NCBI RefSeq assembly: GCF_043290135.1
Contig: NW_027464588.1
Coordinates: 743,501-807,500 of the forward strand
Length of the DNA: 64,000 nt
Origin: Rhipicephalus microplus
Lineage: Eukaryota > Arthropoda > Arachnida > Ixodida > Ixodidae
Direction of reading: 5' to 3'
Position 1 is the first letter of the stretch; each line of letters starts with the position of its first letter. A program made the translations under genes and the position numbers. A model generated the notes under the pieces. That model made no database searches. It saw only the letters and a program-made list of their open reading frames with translations, and was not told the DNA's origin. This document shows, in pieces, positions 23,808 to 34,700 of this stretch.

Positions 23808-23912
23808 GCATCCCTGGCGGACCACTTCGACTCTTCGCGGGCCCCTCCTCGCAAGTTCGTTCACTGTACGGCACCGCCCTCCTGGTCCTTCTCATTTTTT
23901 TTTCCTTTAGGC

Positions 23913-23918
23913 AATAAA
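23913..23918 (+). terminator. PSMD6 polyadenylation signal AATAAA
   Basis: AATAAA lies 106 nt after the stop codon, followed by a T/G-rich stretch (CTTTCTTTGCAGTGCC). It gives a short 3' UTR of about 130 nt. Confidence 0.75.
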
Positions 23919-23949
23919 AGCTTTCTTTGCAGTGCCTTCGTCTGGCTGT

Positions 23950-25339
23950 TTTTTCTAACGAACAGTCTTGCCGTCACCATAACATTATCGGCTAAACATT
24001 AGCAGAGGGAGACTAAAAAAAAAGCAACTGTGCCAGCTTCACAGTAGTGGTGACAAGTCTGAAAGAAAAGTGAGGCTGGGTGGCCTTCATCGCATCTTTT
24101 TTTTACTTTCACCTTTCCCTTTCTTGTGTTGTTTTGTTTTTTGTCTTCATTTCTGCTTGTCTCTTTCTGGCTCTTTGTATCTCTGTTCTATACGTTTTTT
24201 TTTCTCTCCGTTCAATTATTTACTTTGTTTCTCTATTTCTCTCACTCTTTGGCTCCCTGTCTTGCTCTGTTTTTTTTCTATTTCTTGCTTGTGATTCTGT
24301 TTCTAAGTGTTTCTCTCTCTTCCTATGTCCTCCTGTGTTTTTCTCTCTCATTATGTATCACTTCGTTTTGTTTTGCTTTCCCTTTCGATGCCTTTATATG
24401 CTTTATGTCTATTAGTCCACGCGACCGCGGTAAATAGCTTGTTTCTCACACATGCTGGTGGAAAATAGGCTTCGTTCGAGAGGAATATAAGCCAGGCCTT
24501 CTGCTTGGCAAGCTGAGTTCAAGTTCTACCTCAGACTCACGCCGCTGCTTGAAGCAGCTACGAAGAAAAAAAAGGGCTACATGGACGTCATTTTGTGGAA
24601 GGAGACTCCTTCACCAATGTAAAATTGCGTGGCAGAAGCGCAGAATAGCACCATGTGTCAAATCATGTGAATTATGTAATAAGTGTGTCTTCAAGGGCCT
24701 TATATTAGAAATCACTGCCAAAATTATCATTAGCAGCGAGATCATCAAAGTGTACAGCTGCGCAGGCGCGCGAGGCACGTCAAAGGCGTGTATGTTGGGT
24801 TGCCAATGGTACTTGCAGTAGGCATTCGAAAACAGTTTGATATGTTACGTGCACGGACATTCGTCTCTTTGCTGCACTATTGTGAAGTCCAGCGAGAAGT
24901 AAAGCCGAGCTAGCGATTGAGAAGGCAATGCGAAAAGCGTTCAATACGATATATGGCGTCTTTGAAAGCGACGCTGAAGTACCCTCCAACTTTTTTTCTC
25001 TTTTTTTCTCTTTCTATCAGTTTCTCTCTTTTCTCCTCAATGTTCTCGGTCTCTCTTTACGCTTTCTACCTCTTTTGTCCTTAACCTCCTTGATGCGTAT
25101 CCCGTGCTCCACTTCACCAAGCGGACTTGTCATTAAACACTCGCGGCCACTGTAATGTGTAGCGAGGCCTTTCCTCTTCCTCTATATCCCTTTATCTCTC
25201 TTGCTCCTCTTGATCGGGCAAGCCCCTCGTCGCACCGTGCTCACTTGTTCTTGAGGCGAGCGCGAGCTCTTTTGGTGCACTTCCACTCTGGTCGCCTAGA
25301 GATCAGTGAGGGCACATCTTCACGTAGCTACTCATCATG
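23950..25339. other. Intergenic, including a pyrimidine-rich low-complexity tract (about 24095-24420)
   Basis: A TTTC/CTTT-rich stretch of about 320 bp produces long spurious ORFs rich in Phe, Ser, Leu and Cys. A second, shorter tract is at 24990-25060. No gene recognised. Confidence 0.6.
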
Positions 25340-25830
25340 AGCACATTGCAAGCGAAGGCAGCGGCGCGGAGGGCTGCGGTTGAGGGCTGCGGCCAATATG
25401 CGGTTGAGCTTGCGAGGCGGAACAAAGTTGCCAGCGTATACGCAGCAATCACAAACTACAGCACCAGCACCACTTCATAGGTGGTGGAAGCGGCAAGGGC
25501 TCGCGCAGACGAAGAGGGCTTGTCAATAAGGGGATCTCGAAGTGAGAGCCTGCGAAGCAGAGGCGTTAAGAAAACCTCGAATCGGAGTGGGTTGCCGAAG
25601 CAGTGGTAAAGCGCCGGAAGCAATCGCTATATACCTGAGCTTGATGGCACCGACGTGCGCTTCAACAGCTACTTCCTCGGTCGCTCATTCAGTCGCAGCT
25701 GTAAGGTATGCGACCACCTGCGCTTTGACCGAAACCTCACCACGGTCACCTCCATCTGAAACGACCTGTCCCGTGTCAACGCTACAATCTCTCATGCAAC
25801 ATGCTCTCGTCACGTACTTCACCGACCACA
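25340..25830 (+). pseudogene. Helitron-like relic (DUF6570-type N-terminal region)
   Basis: In one frame from about 25655 the translation contains FLGRSFSRSCKVCDHL, RFDRNLTTVTSI, a stop, then NDLSRVNAT. The C-x2-C followed by LWFD-N-L-SSI pattern is what I recall from the DUF6570 region of arthropod Helitron proteins. Upstream, an Arg/Ala/Glu-rich stretch (VRACEAEALRKPR) resembles the repeated Arg-Ala-rich segment that precedes it in tick copies. Stops interrupt the frame, and no helicase part follows. Assignment is from remembered motifs, so moderate only. Confidence 0.4.
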
Positions 25831-26842
25831 TATTTGTGATCTGCAAAGAAAAACGCGTCCCAGAGCTTCCTAATCACTAGTGTAATCGTTGTTTATAGTT
25901 TAATGGATATGTAAATGATTATGTTGTGAGTATATAAGTGTATATAAGTAAGTAATAAACACCGTGTACGTAGGGATATATACGATAACCTTTATAACAA
26001 CGTGTCGAGTCTTTATGTGATGCGTGGTCGCGGGTTTACCGATAACCATTGCAGCTTCGCCCCGCTCATCATCATTCACTTCATGGATATGGAGGGACTC
26101 CTTTTATATCTTTTGCTCTTTTTGTCTGATTTTATGACTTTACTCCACTTACTTATCACCACTTCGCTGTTGTTCTTTCTTTTTCGGTTTTTTTTTCTCG
26201 TTCTGTGATCCATCTCTTCCTTTCATTCTCTCTCTTTCACGTGTTCAATTTCGTTTGGCACTCGCACGTGCTGTACACAGTACAGCGTGGCTTTCCGAAT
26301 TCCTATGGTGCATATTTCCATGAGGAGTTAGTTATGCACGATAGAGCTCAATTTACAGATATCTTGAGCAACTTCACTGTAAAGAGGATGGAGAAAGCAC
26401 GTCTCGGTTCCCGAAGAGAGCTATTCGCTCTCTTCGTGAACCGACACGTAACCAACACGACTCGCGCAGTTGCCGGCGCACCACAGCATCAACTAGGCGC
26501 GTCATCGCCACCACGCCACTTGAGGTGCATGGCCACCACGGCTTCCCTGAGATATGGTGTCTATTTGATGATCTTCCTGAACAGAATGGCGATAAAACGG
26601 AAGAACATTCAGCTTTCACTTTGTCCCTGCTGTCAGCGGGACCCTCTTTAAGGCAAAAGCCCAGATTGGGAAACACCAGCGATTTCGCAAAATGCATGTG
26701 TTTTGCAAATATATTATAATATTTCGTTTTTGGTTTTGGCGCCCTCTTGCTACATGCCTTCGTCGGTGGCTTTCATTTATCGCAATGAGGTCTTTCTAAA
26801 ACACCTCAAGCAAAATTAGTTGAGGGTCCAACCAACAAAATG

Positions 26843-26843
<1 letters not shown>
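25831..26843. other. Intergenic
   Basis: It contains a fragment of the GGGGCGAAGCTCC-family end near 26055 and otherwise nothing I can name. The 26205-26651 ORF has no domain. Confidence 0.4.

Positions 26844-26936
<93 letters not shown>
26844..26936. repeat. (TA)n microsatellite, left of the gypsy element
   Basis: An uninterrupted TA dinucleotide run of about 93 bp that abuts the left LTR. It continues as a 95-bp run immediately beyond the right LTR. Confidence 0.97.
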
Positions 26937-26938
<2 letters not shown>

Positions 26939-27102
26939 TTACAAGAAAACGTATATTTACAGATATTTACAACGATTACACGTGATGACAATGCCTGGCG
27001 CACTGGCGGGCTGGAACCAGTCTCTATCCACTTCGTAGTCTTTTCTTTCAGTCTGGGACCCTCTACTGCTTTATGCCCCAATCCCACTACTGCCTTGTGG
27101 CA
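26937..27102 (-). repeat. 3' LTR of the gypsy element
   Basis: A 166-bp direct repeat identical to 31997-32162 except for one base. On the minus strand it begins TGCCACAAGGCAG and ends CTTGTAAGA, so the 5' TG is canonical but the 3' end is not the usual CA. The polypurine tract lies at about 27103-27114. Confidence 0.93.
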
Positions 27103-27138
27103 CTACCCCGCGCCGTTAAAGCGCCGACCCGGCGCTTG

Positions 27139-30100
27139 TCACGAAAGGGGAGTGTTGGGTGACACATAAGGCTTCAGTCTGACGACGTGCACAACAGTAG
27201 ATGGTGGTGGCATTGAGTGCGCTTCGTCGACGACTCGCTGTATCTCGTAGGTGAGGTTGGTGATCTTGCGAAGGACTTTGTATGGTCCGTCATAGCGAAA
27301 TAAAAGTTTTTCTGAGAGGCCGATGTGACGACATGGGGTCCACAAGAGTACGAGAGAACCTGGTACATACGAAACTTCGCGGTGGTGACGATCGTATCGA
27401 TCTTTCTGAGAGGCTTGAGAAAGCATGAGTCGTTCTCGGGCAATCTGTCGTGCTGCGTCGGCTCGCTCTATGGCATCGCGGACGTATGTGACAGGGGAGC
27501 TTGAACCAGCGGGAAGGAGTGTATCAAGAGGCAGAGAGGGTTCCCGTCCATAAAGAAGGTAGAACGGGGAATAGCCTGCGGTGTCATGTCTGGAGGAGTT
27601 GTAAGCGAAGGTGACGTAGGGTAACGTTCCGTCCCAGTCACGTTGGTCTGGAGAAACATACATTGACAACATGTCCATGATAGTGCGATTCAGGCGCTCT
27701 GTAAGTCCATTAGTTTGTGGATGGTATGCCGTTGTGAACTTGTGGTTCGTGGAACAGGAACGTACGATATCCTGGACGACGCGAGATAAAAAGTATCGGC
27801 CTTGATCAGTAACGAGCTGTCGAGGAGCGCCGTGATGCAATATGATGTCATGTAGCAGAAAGTCGGCGACATCGGTAGCGCAGCTGGTTGGAAGAGCGCG
27901 GGTGATCGCGTAACGTGTCGCGTAGTCGGTCGCCACGGCAACCCATTTGTTCCCGGATGCAGAAGTGGGAAATGGCCCGAGAAGGTCGAGCCCTACGCGG
28001 TAGAATGGTTCAGCAGGGATCTCAATAGGGTTAAGAAGGCCAGCTGGAAGCGATGTTGGTCGTTTTCGACGTTGACAAAGGTCGCAGCTGGCGACATACT
28101 TTTGCACAGAGTGATATAGGCGTGGCCAGAAAAAACGGTGCCGGACGCGATCATAAGTGCGGGTGACTCCCAGGTGACCAGCGGCAGGTTCATCGTGAAG
28201 CTGTCGGAGAACATCTACACGCAAATGGGAAGGCACGACGAGAAGGCGGTCAGGACCATTAGGGCGCATGTTGTGGCGGTAGAGAACTCCTTCATGAAGG
28301 AAATACAAGTTCAGAGAAGTGGGTGGAGTAGCGGAACTCAGGCTTTCTATGATGGGAAGTAAATCCGGGTCGCGGCGTTGCTCAGAAGCGATATCAAGAA
28401 AGTCTGATATTGATAAGACGCAAGCCTCCGTAGCTCTCTCTGTGGCGTCTGGTGGATCCACTGGATACCGTGACAGGCAGTCGGCGTCTTGATGGAGGTG
28501 ACCAGATTTATAGACGACCGAGAAGGTGTATTCTTGGAGGCGTAGAGACCAACGACCGAGACGTCCCGTGGGATCCTTTAGCGAGGAAAGCCAGCAGAGT
28601 GCATGATGATCAGTTACAACCGTAAAACTGCGGCCGAAGAGGTACGGGCGAAATTTAGCGACAGCCCAAACAAGAGCAAGACACTCTCTTTCGGTGATGG
28701 AATAGTTCCTTTCGGTAGGGGATAAAAGGCGGCTGGCGTAGGCGATGACACAGTCACGTCCATGCTGACGCTGAGCTAAAACAGCACCAATTCCGTGGCC
28801 ACTCGCGTCCGTACGAACTTCTGTCGGGGCAGTCTGATCGAAGTGGGTTAATATTGGCGTAGTCGTGAGGGCTGCAATGAGCGCCGAAAATGCAGCACTC
28901 TGAGGCGAATTCCAAGTAAATGGGACGTCTTTTTTAAGAAGCTCGGTGAGAGGCCGCGCAATAACGGCGAAATTTCGGATGAAGCGGCGGAAATAGGAGC
29001 ACAAACCAAGGAAGCTCCTGACATCCTTATGAGAAGAGGGCACGGGAAATTGAGTCAATGCTCGAATTTTGTCCGGATCGGGCTGTACACCAGATGCGTT
29101 AACGAGGTGACCAAGTACAGATATTTCGCGACGGCCGAAACGGCATTTGGAGGAGTTCAGCTGGAGACCAGCGTTGCGAAATACTTGGAGAATACTGGAC
29201 AGTCGCTCTAGATGGCTTGCGAACGTCGGTGAAAAAACAATTATATCATCTAAGTAGCATAAGCAAGTGGACCATTTGAAGCCGCGCAGAAGGGAGTCCA
29301 TCATGCGCTCAAAGGTGGCCGGCGCATTACAAAGCCCAAACGGCATTACTTTAAATTGGTATAACCCATCGGGGGTTACAAATGCTGTTTTTTCTCGGTC
29401 CAGTGGGTCAACAGCGATCTGCCAATAACCAGATCGAAGGTCAATGGACGAGAAAAACTTTGCGCCATGAATGCAGTCAAGGGCGTCATCTATTCTTGGT
29501 AAAGGGTAAACGTCCTTCTTAGTGACCTTGTTGAGATGTCTATAGTCGACGCAAAACCGCCATGTGTTGTCCTTCTTCTTGACAAGCACGACCGGGGATG
29601 CCCATGGACTAGATGAGTGTTCGACGACGCCTTTGGCGAGCATTTTCTCGACCTCTTTCTGGATGACAGAGCGTTCGGCAGCGGAGACGCGGTAAGGGCG
29701 GCGATGAATTGGGTTGGCATCGCCGGTGTTGATGTGATGGGTCACAACTGATGTCTGGCCTAAAGGGCGGTTGTCAAGATCGAATATGTCCGCATAGGAT
29801 GTCAACAGACGGTGGAGGTCTTGTGCTTCGGAGGGCGAAAGATCTGGTGCTATCATTTTGGCAATGTCAATGCTTGACAGGTTGGGCGCAGTGAGCAAGT
29901 TGACGTGCGGAGTAGGTTGCTGAGCCGACAGTTCAGAAATATCACACTCTTGCAACGACGACATGACGCCTAGTTTAATACCAGCAGGCAGCACATGCGT
30001 GGAGAAACCAAAGTTCAAAAGAGACAGATGGGTCTGATTGTGGCATACTCTCACCACGGTGTGCGGAACAGCAATGGAGTGCTTTAGCACAACGTCGGTA

Positions 30101-30650
30101 ATAGGTGAAACGACATATTCACCATCGCGCACAGGCGGATCACACACGAGCTGCACGTAAGTCGCGGCTTGCGGCGGAAGATGCAGGAACTCGGTGGCAC
30201 AAAGGCGACTTTGAGCGTCATGAGCAACAGCGGCGTCAAAAGGCAGTTCCAACTGAAGAAGACCCGTCGAGCAGTCGATAAGGGCGGAGTGCGCAGAGAG
30301 AAAGTCGAGGCCAAGAATCACGTCATGTGGGCACTGCTCAAGCACGGTGAACAATACGACGGTCTGGCGCCCAGCAATACACACGCGAGAGGTACACATG
30401 CCGAGAACGGCAGATGTGCTCCCATCGGCAAGCATTACTGCACACTTAATAGGAGGCGTGATCACTTTTCGCAGTTTAATACAGAGAGCAGCGCTCATGA
30501 CTGAAATGTGTGCACCAGTGTCTATGAGGGCTGTAACGGTAACGTCATCCACCAAAAGGTCCAAAATATTGCGGCGTGTAGGAATCGTCAACAGAGGATT
30601 TGCAGAATGGGTCGTTAATGCAGCGTCACCTCCGGGAGCTGCATGGTCTA
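27139..30650 (-). CDS. Gypsy pro-pol polyprotein (protease, RT, RNase H, integrase), reached by -1 frameshift
   Basis: Numbering from the TTG at 30591, the aspartic protease active site DTG is at about 24-26 ([11 protein letters not shown]) with a downstream ILGLDFL. Reverse transcriptase includes [34 protein letters not shown] and YLDD at about 445-448. RNase H contains [13 protein letters not shown] and TDHHALCWL. Integrase has the HHCC part ([20 protein letters not shown]) and core residues D (GLDLLGPF), D (VTDQGRYF) and E (GLTERLNRT). The frame is open upstream of 30591 into the end of gag, with no ATG needed, consistent with expression as a Gag-Pol fusion. No stops in more than 1150 codons and all catalytic motifs present make it potentially functional. 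Confidence 0.95.
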
Positions 30651-31904
30651 GTTTCCCGAGGTTGAGGGCCCAGGTCGTGCAGGGGACCTGGATCGAGAAA
30701 TCATCGGCGAGAGAGATCGGCGGCCTTGGGGTGATGGTGACCGGCTGAACCTTCGGCCCTGAACGTTAGTAGGAGCAGGCTGTGGATCGTGCGGAGTAGA
30801 AAAGCGGCGAGAACTGCCTTCAAAGCGACGCCATGCCCCAGTGTTCCAAGATGAATTGGACGACCAACGATTGCGACAGTAGCGTGCAATGTGGCCGGCG
30901 CGAGAGCAGTGAAAGCAGATCGGTCTATCATCCGACGTTCTCCATTCAGCAGGGTTCCGGTAGCGGGAAGGGTAGCGTGAAGGGTACACCGGAATCTGGT
31001 TTACAGAAGCCGAGCTCTCGGTGGGGCGAACGGCGCAAACAGGTGTGATGCCGAGATTTGCTATTTCTTGGCGAACGACGGCTTGGATAAGGGAGACGGT
31101 GGATGCGTTGTCTTTAGGACCGTCAGAGGCGATGGCTGCAGGAGCCATTGCTTCGAGTTCACGACGAACGATTCGGGTGACATTTTCGGACGATGTAGCT
31201 TGCGTGAACTTGGGGCTGTCTTCACAGGTCGAAGTGGCTGCAGTATTAGGCAGACGCGCAAACTGGCGGGTTATGCGACGGTTCTTGGCGTGCTCGAAGC
31301 GCTGACACTCCTTCACAACCGCGTCGACGGTGGCGCAATCTTTAACGATCAACAAATTGAAGGCGTCATCGGCAATTCCCTTCGATATGTGAGCGATTTT
31401 GTCAGTTTCGCTCATGTTCTCGTCCACCTTTCGACAGAGGCCCAATACGTCCTGTATGTAGGATACATACGATTCCGTCGATGTCTGCACGCGACATTCC
31501 AGGTCTTTCCTCGCGGCCTGCTGTCGCCCAAATGGCCTGCTGAATAACTCGAGAAGCTTCAATTTGCAAACGTCCCAGCTGGTCAACTCCGACTCATGCG
31601 TCTCATACCAGGTGAGCGCCGTATCCCGCAAGTAAAATACAACGTTGGCCAGCATCAACGTAGGGTCCCACCTATAGTATTCGCTCACGCGCTCGTACAA
31701 AGCGACCCAATCTTCAACATTCACCTTGTCCTTGCCTGTGCCCGAGAAGGTTCCGGGGTCTCGTGGAGGCAGGAGAATCAGAGGAGGCAGCTGGTGCTGC
31801 TGGTGCTGGTGCTGGTGCTGCTGGTGCTGCTGGTGCTGGTGCTGGTGCTGCTGCTGCTGCAGCTGCGGCTGCTGTTGCTCTTGTGGGTGGGCCTGTTGAG
31901 CCAT
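30648..31904 (-). CDS. Gypsy gag polyprotein (418 aa)
   Basis: The start chosen is the first ATG after the 5' LTR (MAQQAHPQEQ), although the frame stays open upstream through the LTR. The N-terminus carries a Gln/His tract of about 45 residues encoded by a CTG/GTG-type repeat. A capsid-like retrotransposon gag region follows (WVALYERVSEYYRWDP, LRDTALTWYETHE, LELFSRPFG). A CCHC zinc knuckle is at about 330-343 (CFHCSRAGHIARYC). The end is Arg/Ser-rich and probably binds RNA. It stops with TAG at 30648-30650, directly after a GGGAAAC heptamer. Gag would form the particle and package element RNA. Confidence 0.93.
   Translation of the reverse strand: MAQQAHPQEQQQPQLQQQQHQHQHQQHQQHQHQHQQHQLPPLILLPPRDPGTFSGTGKDKVNVEDWVALYERVSEYYRWDPTLMLANVVFYLRDTALTWYETHESELTSWDVCKLKLLELFSRPFGRQQAARKDLECRVQTSTESYVSYIQDVLGLCRKVDENMSETDKIAHISKGIADDAFNLLIVKDCATVDAVVKECQRFEHAKNRRITRQFARLPNTAATSTCEDSPKFTQATSSENVTRIVRRELEAMAPAAIASDGPKDNASTVSLIQAVVRQEIANLGITPVCAVRPTESSASVNQIPVYPSRYPSRYRNPAEWRTSDDRPICFHCSRAGHIARYCRNRWSSNSSWNTGAWRRFEGSSRRFSTPHDPQPAPTNVQGRRFSRSPSPQGRRSLSPMISRSRSPARPGPSTSGN
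30651..30657 (-). promoter_or_regulatory. Candidate -1 ribosomal frameshift site GGGAAAC at the gag stop
   Basis: In the gag frame the codons read TCG GGA AAC TAG, that is G-GGA-AAC, which fits the X-XXY-YYZ slippery pattern. A -1 slip gives GGG AAA CTA GAC and continues into the open pro-pol frame. The pro-pol frame is offset by exactly -1 from gag. A downstream pseudoknot was not assessed. Confidence 0.8.
31790..31890 (-). repeat. In-frame CTG/GTG-type repeat coding for the Gag poly-Gln/His tract
   Basis: On the + strand it is a run of GCTG, GTGCTG and CTGCTG units. On the minus strand it reads CAG/CAC/CAA codons (Gln and His) in the gag frame. Confidence 0.9.
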
Positions 31905-31978
31905 TGCAGGAAAATGAAGGTGGCGACCACTCCGAAGTTCCGTGTTGGTTTGCCGGAAAAGCCAGAGGTAGGCGTATC

Positions 31979-31994
31979 CAGCACCTCCACCAAT
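31979..31994 (-). promoter_or_regulatory. Candidate primer-binding site of the gypsy element
   Basis: On the minus strand, TGGTGGAGGTGCTGG starts about 4 nt inside the 5' LTR boundary, as expected for pairing with a tRNA 3' CCA end. The tRNA was not identified. A related TGGTTGAGGTGCTGGG lies after the LTR relic at 823. Confidence 0.6.
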
Positions 31995-31996
31995 AA

Positions 31997-33649
<1,653 letters not shown>

Positions 33650-34107
33650 GTGGGCGAAGCTCCGGAGGTAAACCTGGTAAACCATGAATCCTCTGTACAT
33701 TTTGCCCACTCGATTTTATTACATCGCTCCCCCTAGCGTACGTCGCCGCACTAAATCGAACGATTGCCTTCAACCAATGACACGCGCCATATGTGACATC
33801 ATTCCTATTTTATAAGATCTTGCGTCTTTCATCAACTACAAGTACCGCTTTCTAGTTTATAACATCTTTTCATCATCAGCTACAAGTACCACCATCTAGT
33901 AAACACTACAAGAACTAAACGAGAGGTGGCTACATGCAGGAGACGGTACCGCCATCTAGTGAACACTGCAAGAACTAAACTAGAGGTGGCTACATACAGG
34001 GGACGGTACCGCCATCTAGTGAACACTGCAAGAACTAAACTAGAGGTGGCTACACACAGGCTACAGGGGACGCACAGCCCACGCCCTAAGGAGCTTCGCC
34101 CCTAAAA
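33650..34107. mobile_element. Foldback/MITE-like element with GGGGCGAAGCTCC ends
   Basis: The left end reads GGGCGAAGCTCCGGAGG and the right end is its reverse complement, GGAGCTTCGCCCCTAAA, about 450 bp apart. It is non-coding and contains three 60-bp tandem units. The same terminal motif starts the repeat at 22446, so it is a dispersed family in this genome. No transposase is seen. Confidence 0.65.
33886..34065 (+). repeat. Three tandem 60-bp units
   Basis: Units start with GTACC at 33886, 33946 and 34006 and contain CCATCTAGT and CAAGAACTAAAC. Units 2 and 3 are almost identical, and unit 1 differs at a few positions. There are no spacers, so this is not a CRISPR. Confidence 0.92.
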
Positions 34108-34478
34108 TTGCATGATTCAGCGCGTCATGCCAGCAGACGATGTCAGAAAAAGCAGCAAGATGCGCCACCTCGTGACAAAAGCACTGCTTTCACATTTCAC
34201 ACGTTGTGGACACTTTATATGGGGGAAAAATTAAACGACCACGTTCAGCATCGGAAGTCGTTCAGTGTATTTCTGAAAAGTTGTTGTGGACATTTAGAGC
34301 GAATCGGGGTGGGAAGGCAAGTGCAACTGTTGTGTAGAGCGAGTTTTCACGTTGTCGCACAAAGGAATGTTTTCCGTTTCTAAATAAGCTCTTTGTTATT
34401 TACAATAACACGGCAGTAAAAGTGTCGAGCTGTTCAAGGAATCATTTCACGATTATATTTTTCTTTTTTTTCTAATGT

Positions 34479-34700
34479 GGGAGATTTTACATCCCGAAAC
34501 CACGACACCATTATGAAGGACGCCGTAGATAAGGGCTCCGAAAACTATCTGGTCTTCTTTAAGGTATACTGGCATCGCACGGTACAAAGGCCTCTGGCAT
34601 TTTGGCTCCATCGAAACACCACCGCCATGGCTGGGATCGAACCAGCGACCTTCGGGTCAGCAGCTGAGCACCACAGCATCCACGTAGGTGGACAATTCTA
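34479..34700 (-). repeat. Diverged tRNA-derived SINE (Ruka-like), minus orientation
   Basis: On the minus strand an A-box-like region (GGATGCTGTGGTGCTCAGCT) precedes a good B box (GGTTCGATCCC). A body with CTACGGCGTCCTTCATAATG corresponds to the CTACGGCGTCTCTCATAATC block of the intact SINE at 51721. Confidence 0.7.

Noticed and set aside
24070..24437. Overlapping ORFs rich in Phe, Leu, Ser and Cys that look like membrane proteins
   Set aside because: All three frames of a TTTC/CTTT-rich low-complexity tract are open, and the hydrophobicity follows from the base composition.
26806..27169. ORFs with long Ile-Tyr repeats
   Set aside because: They are translations of the TA microsatellite and the adjoining LTR. 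The same applies at 32068-32289 and 57735-57995.
31763..31996. Ala/Gly-rich + strand ORF
   Set aside because: Reverse strand of the Gln/His-coding repeat in gag.
33886..34065. CRISPR-like array
   Set aside because: The units are contiguous 60-bp repeats without spacers, in a eukaryotic genome.
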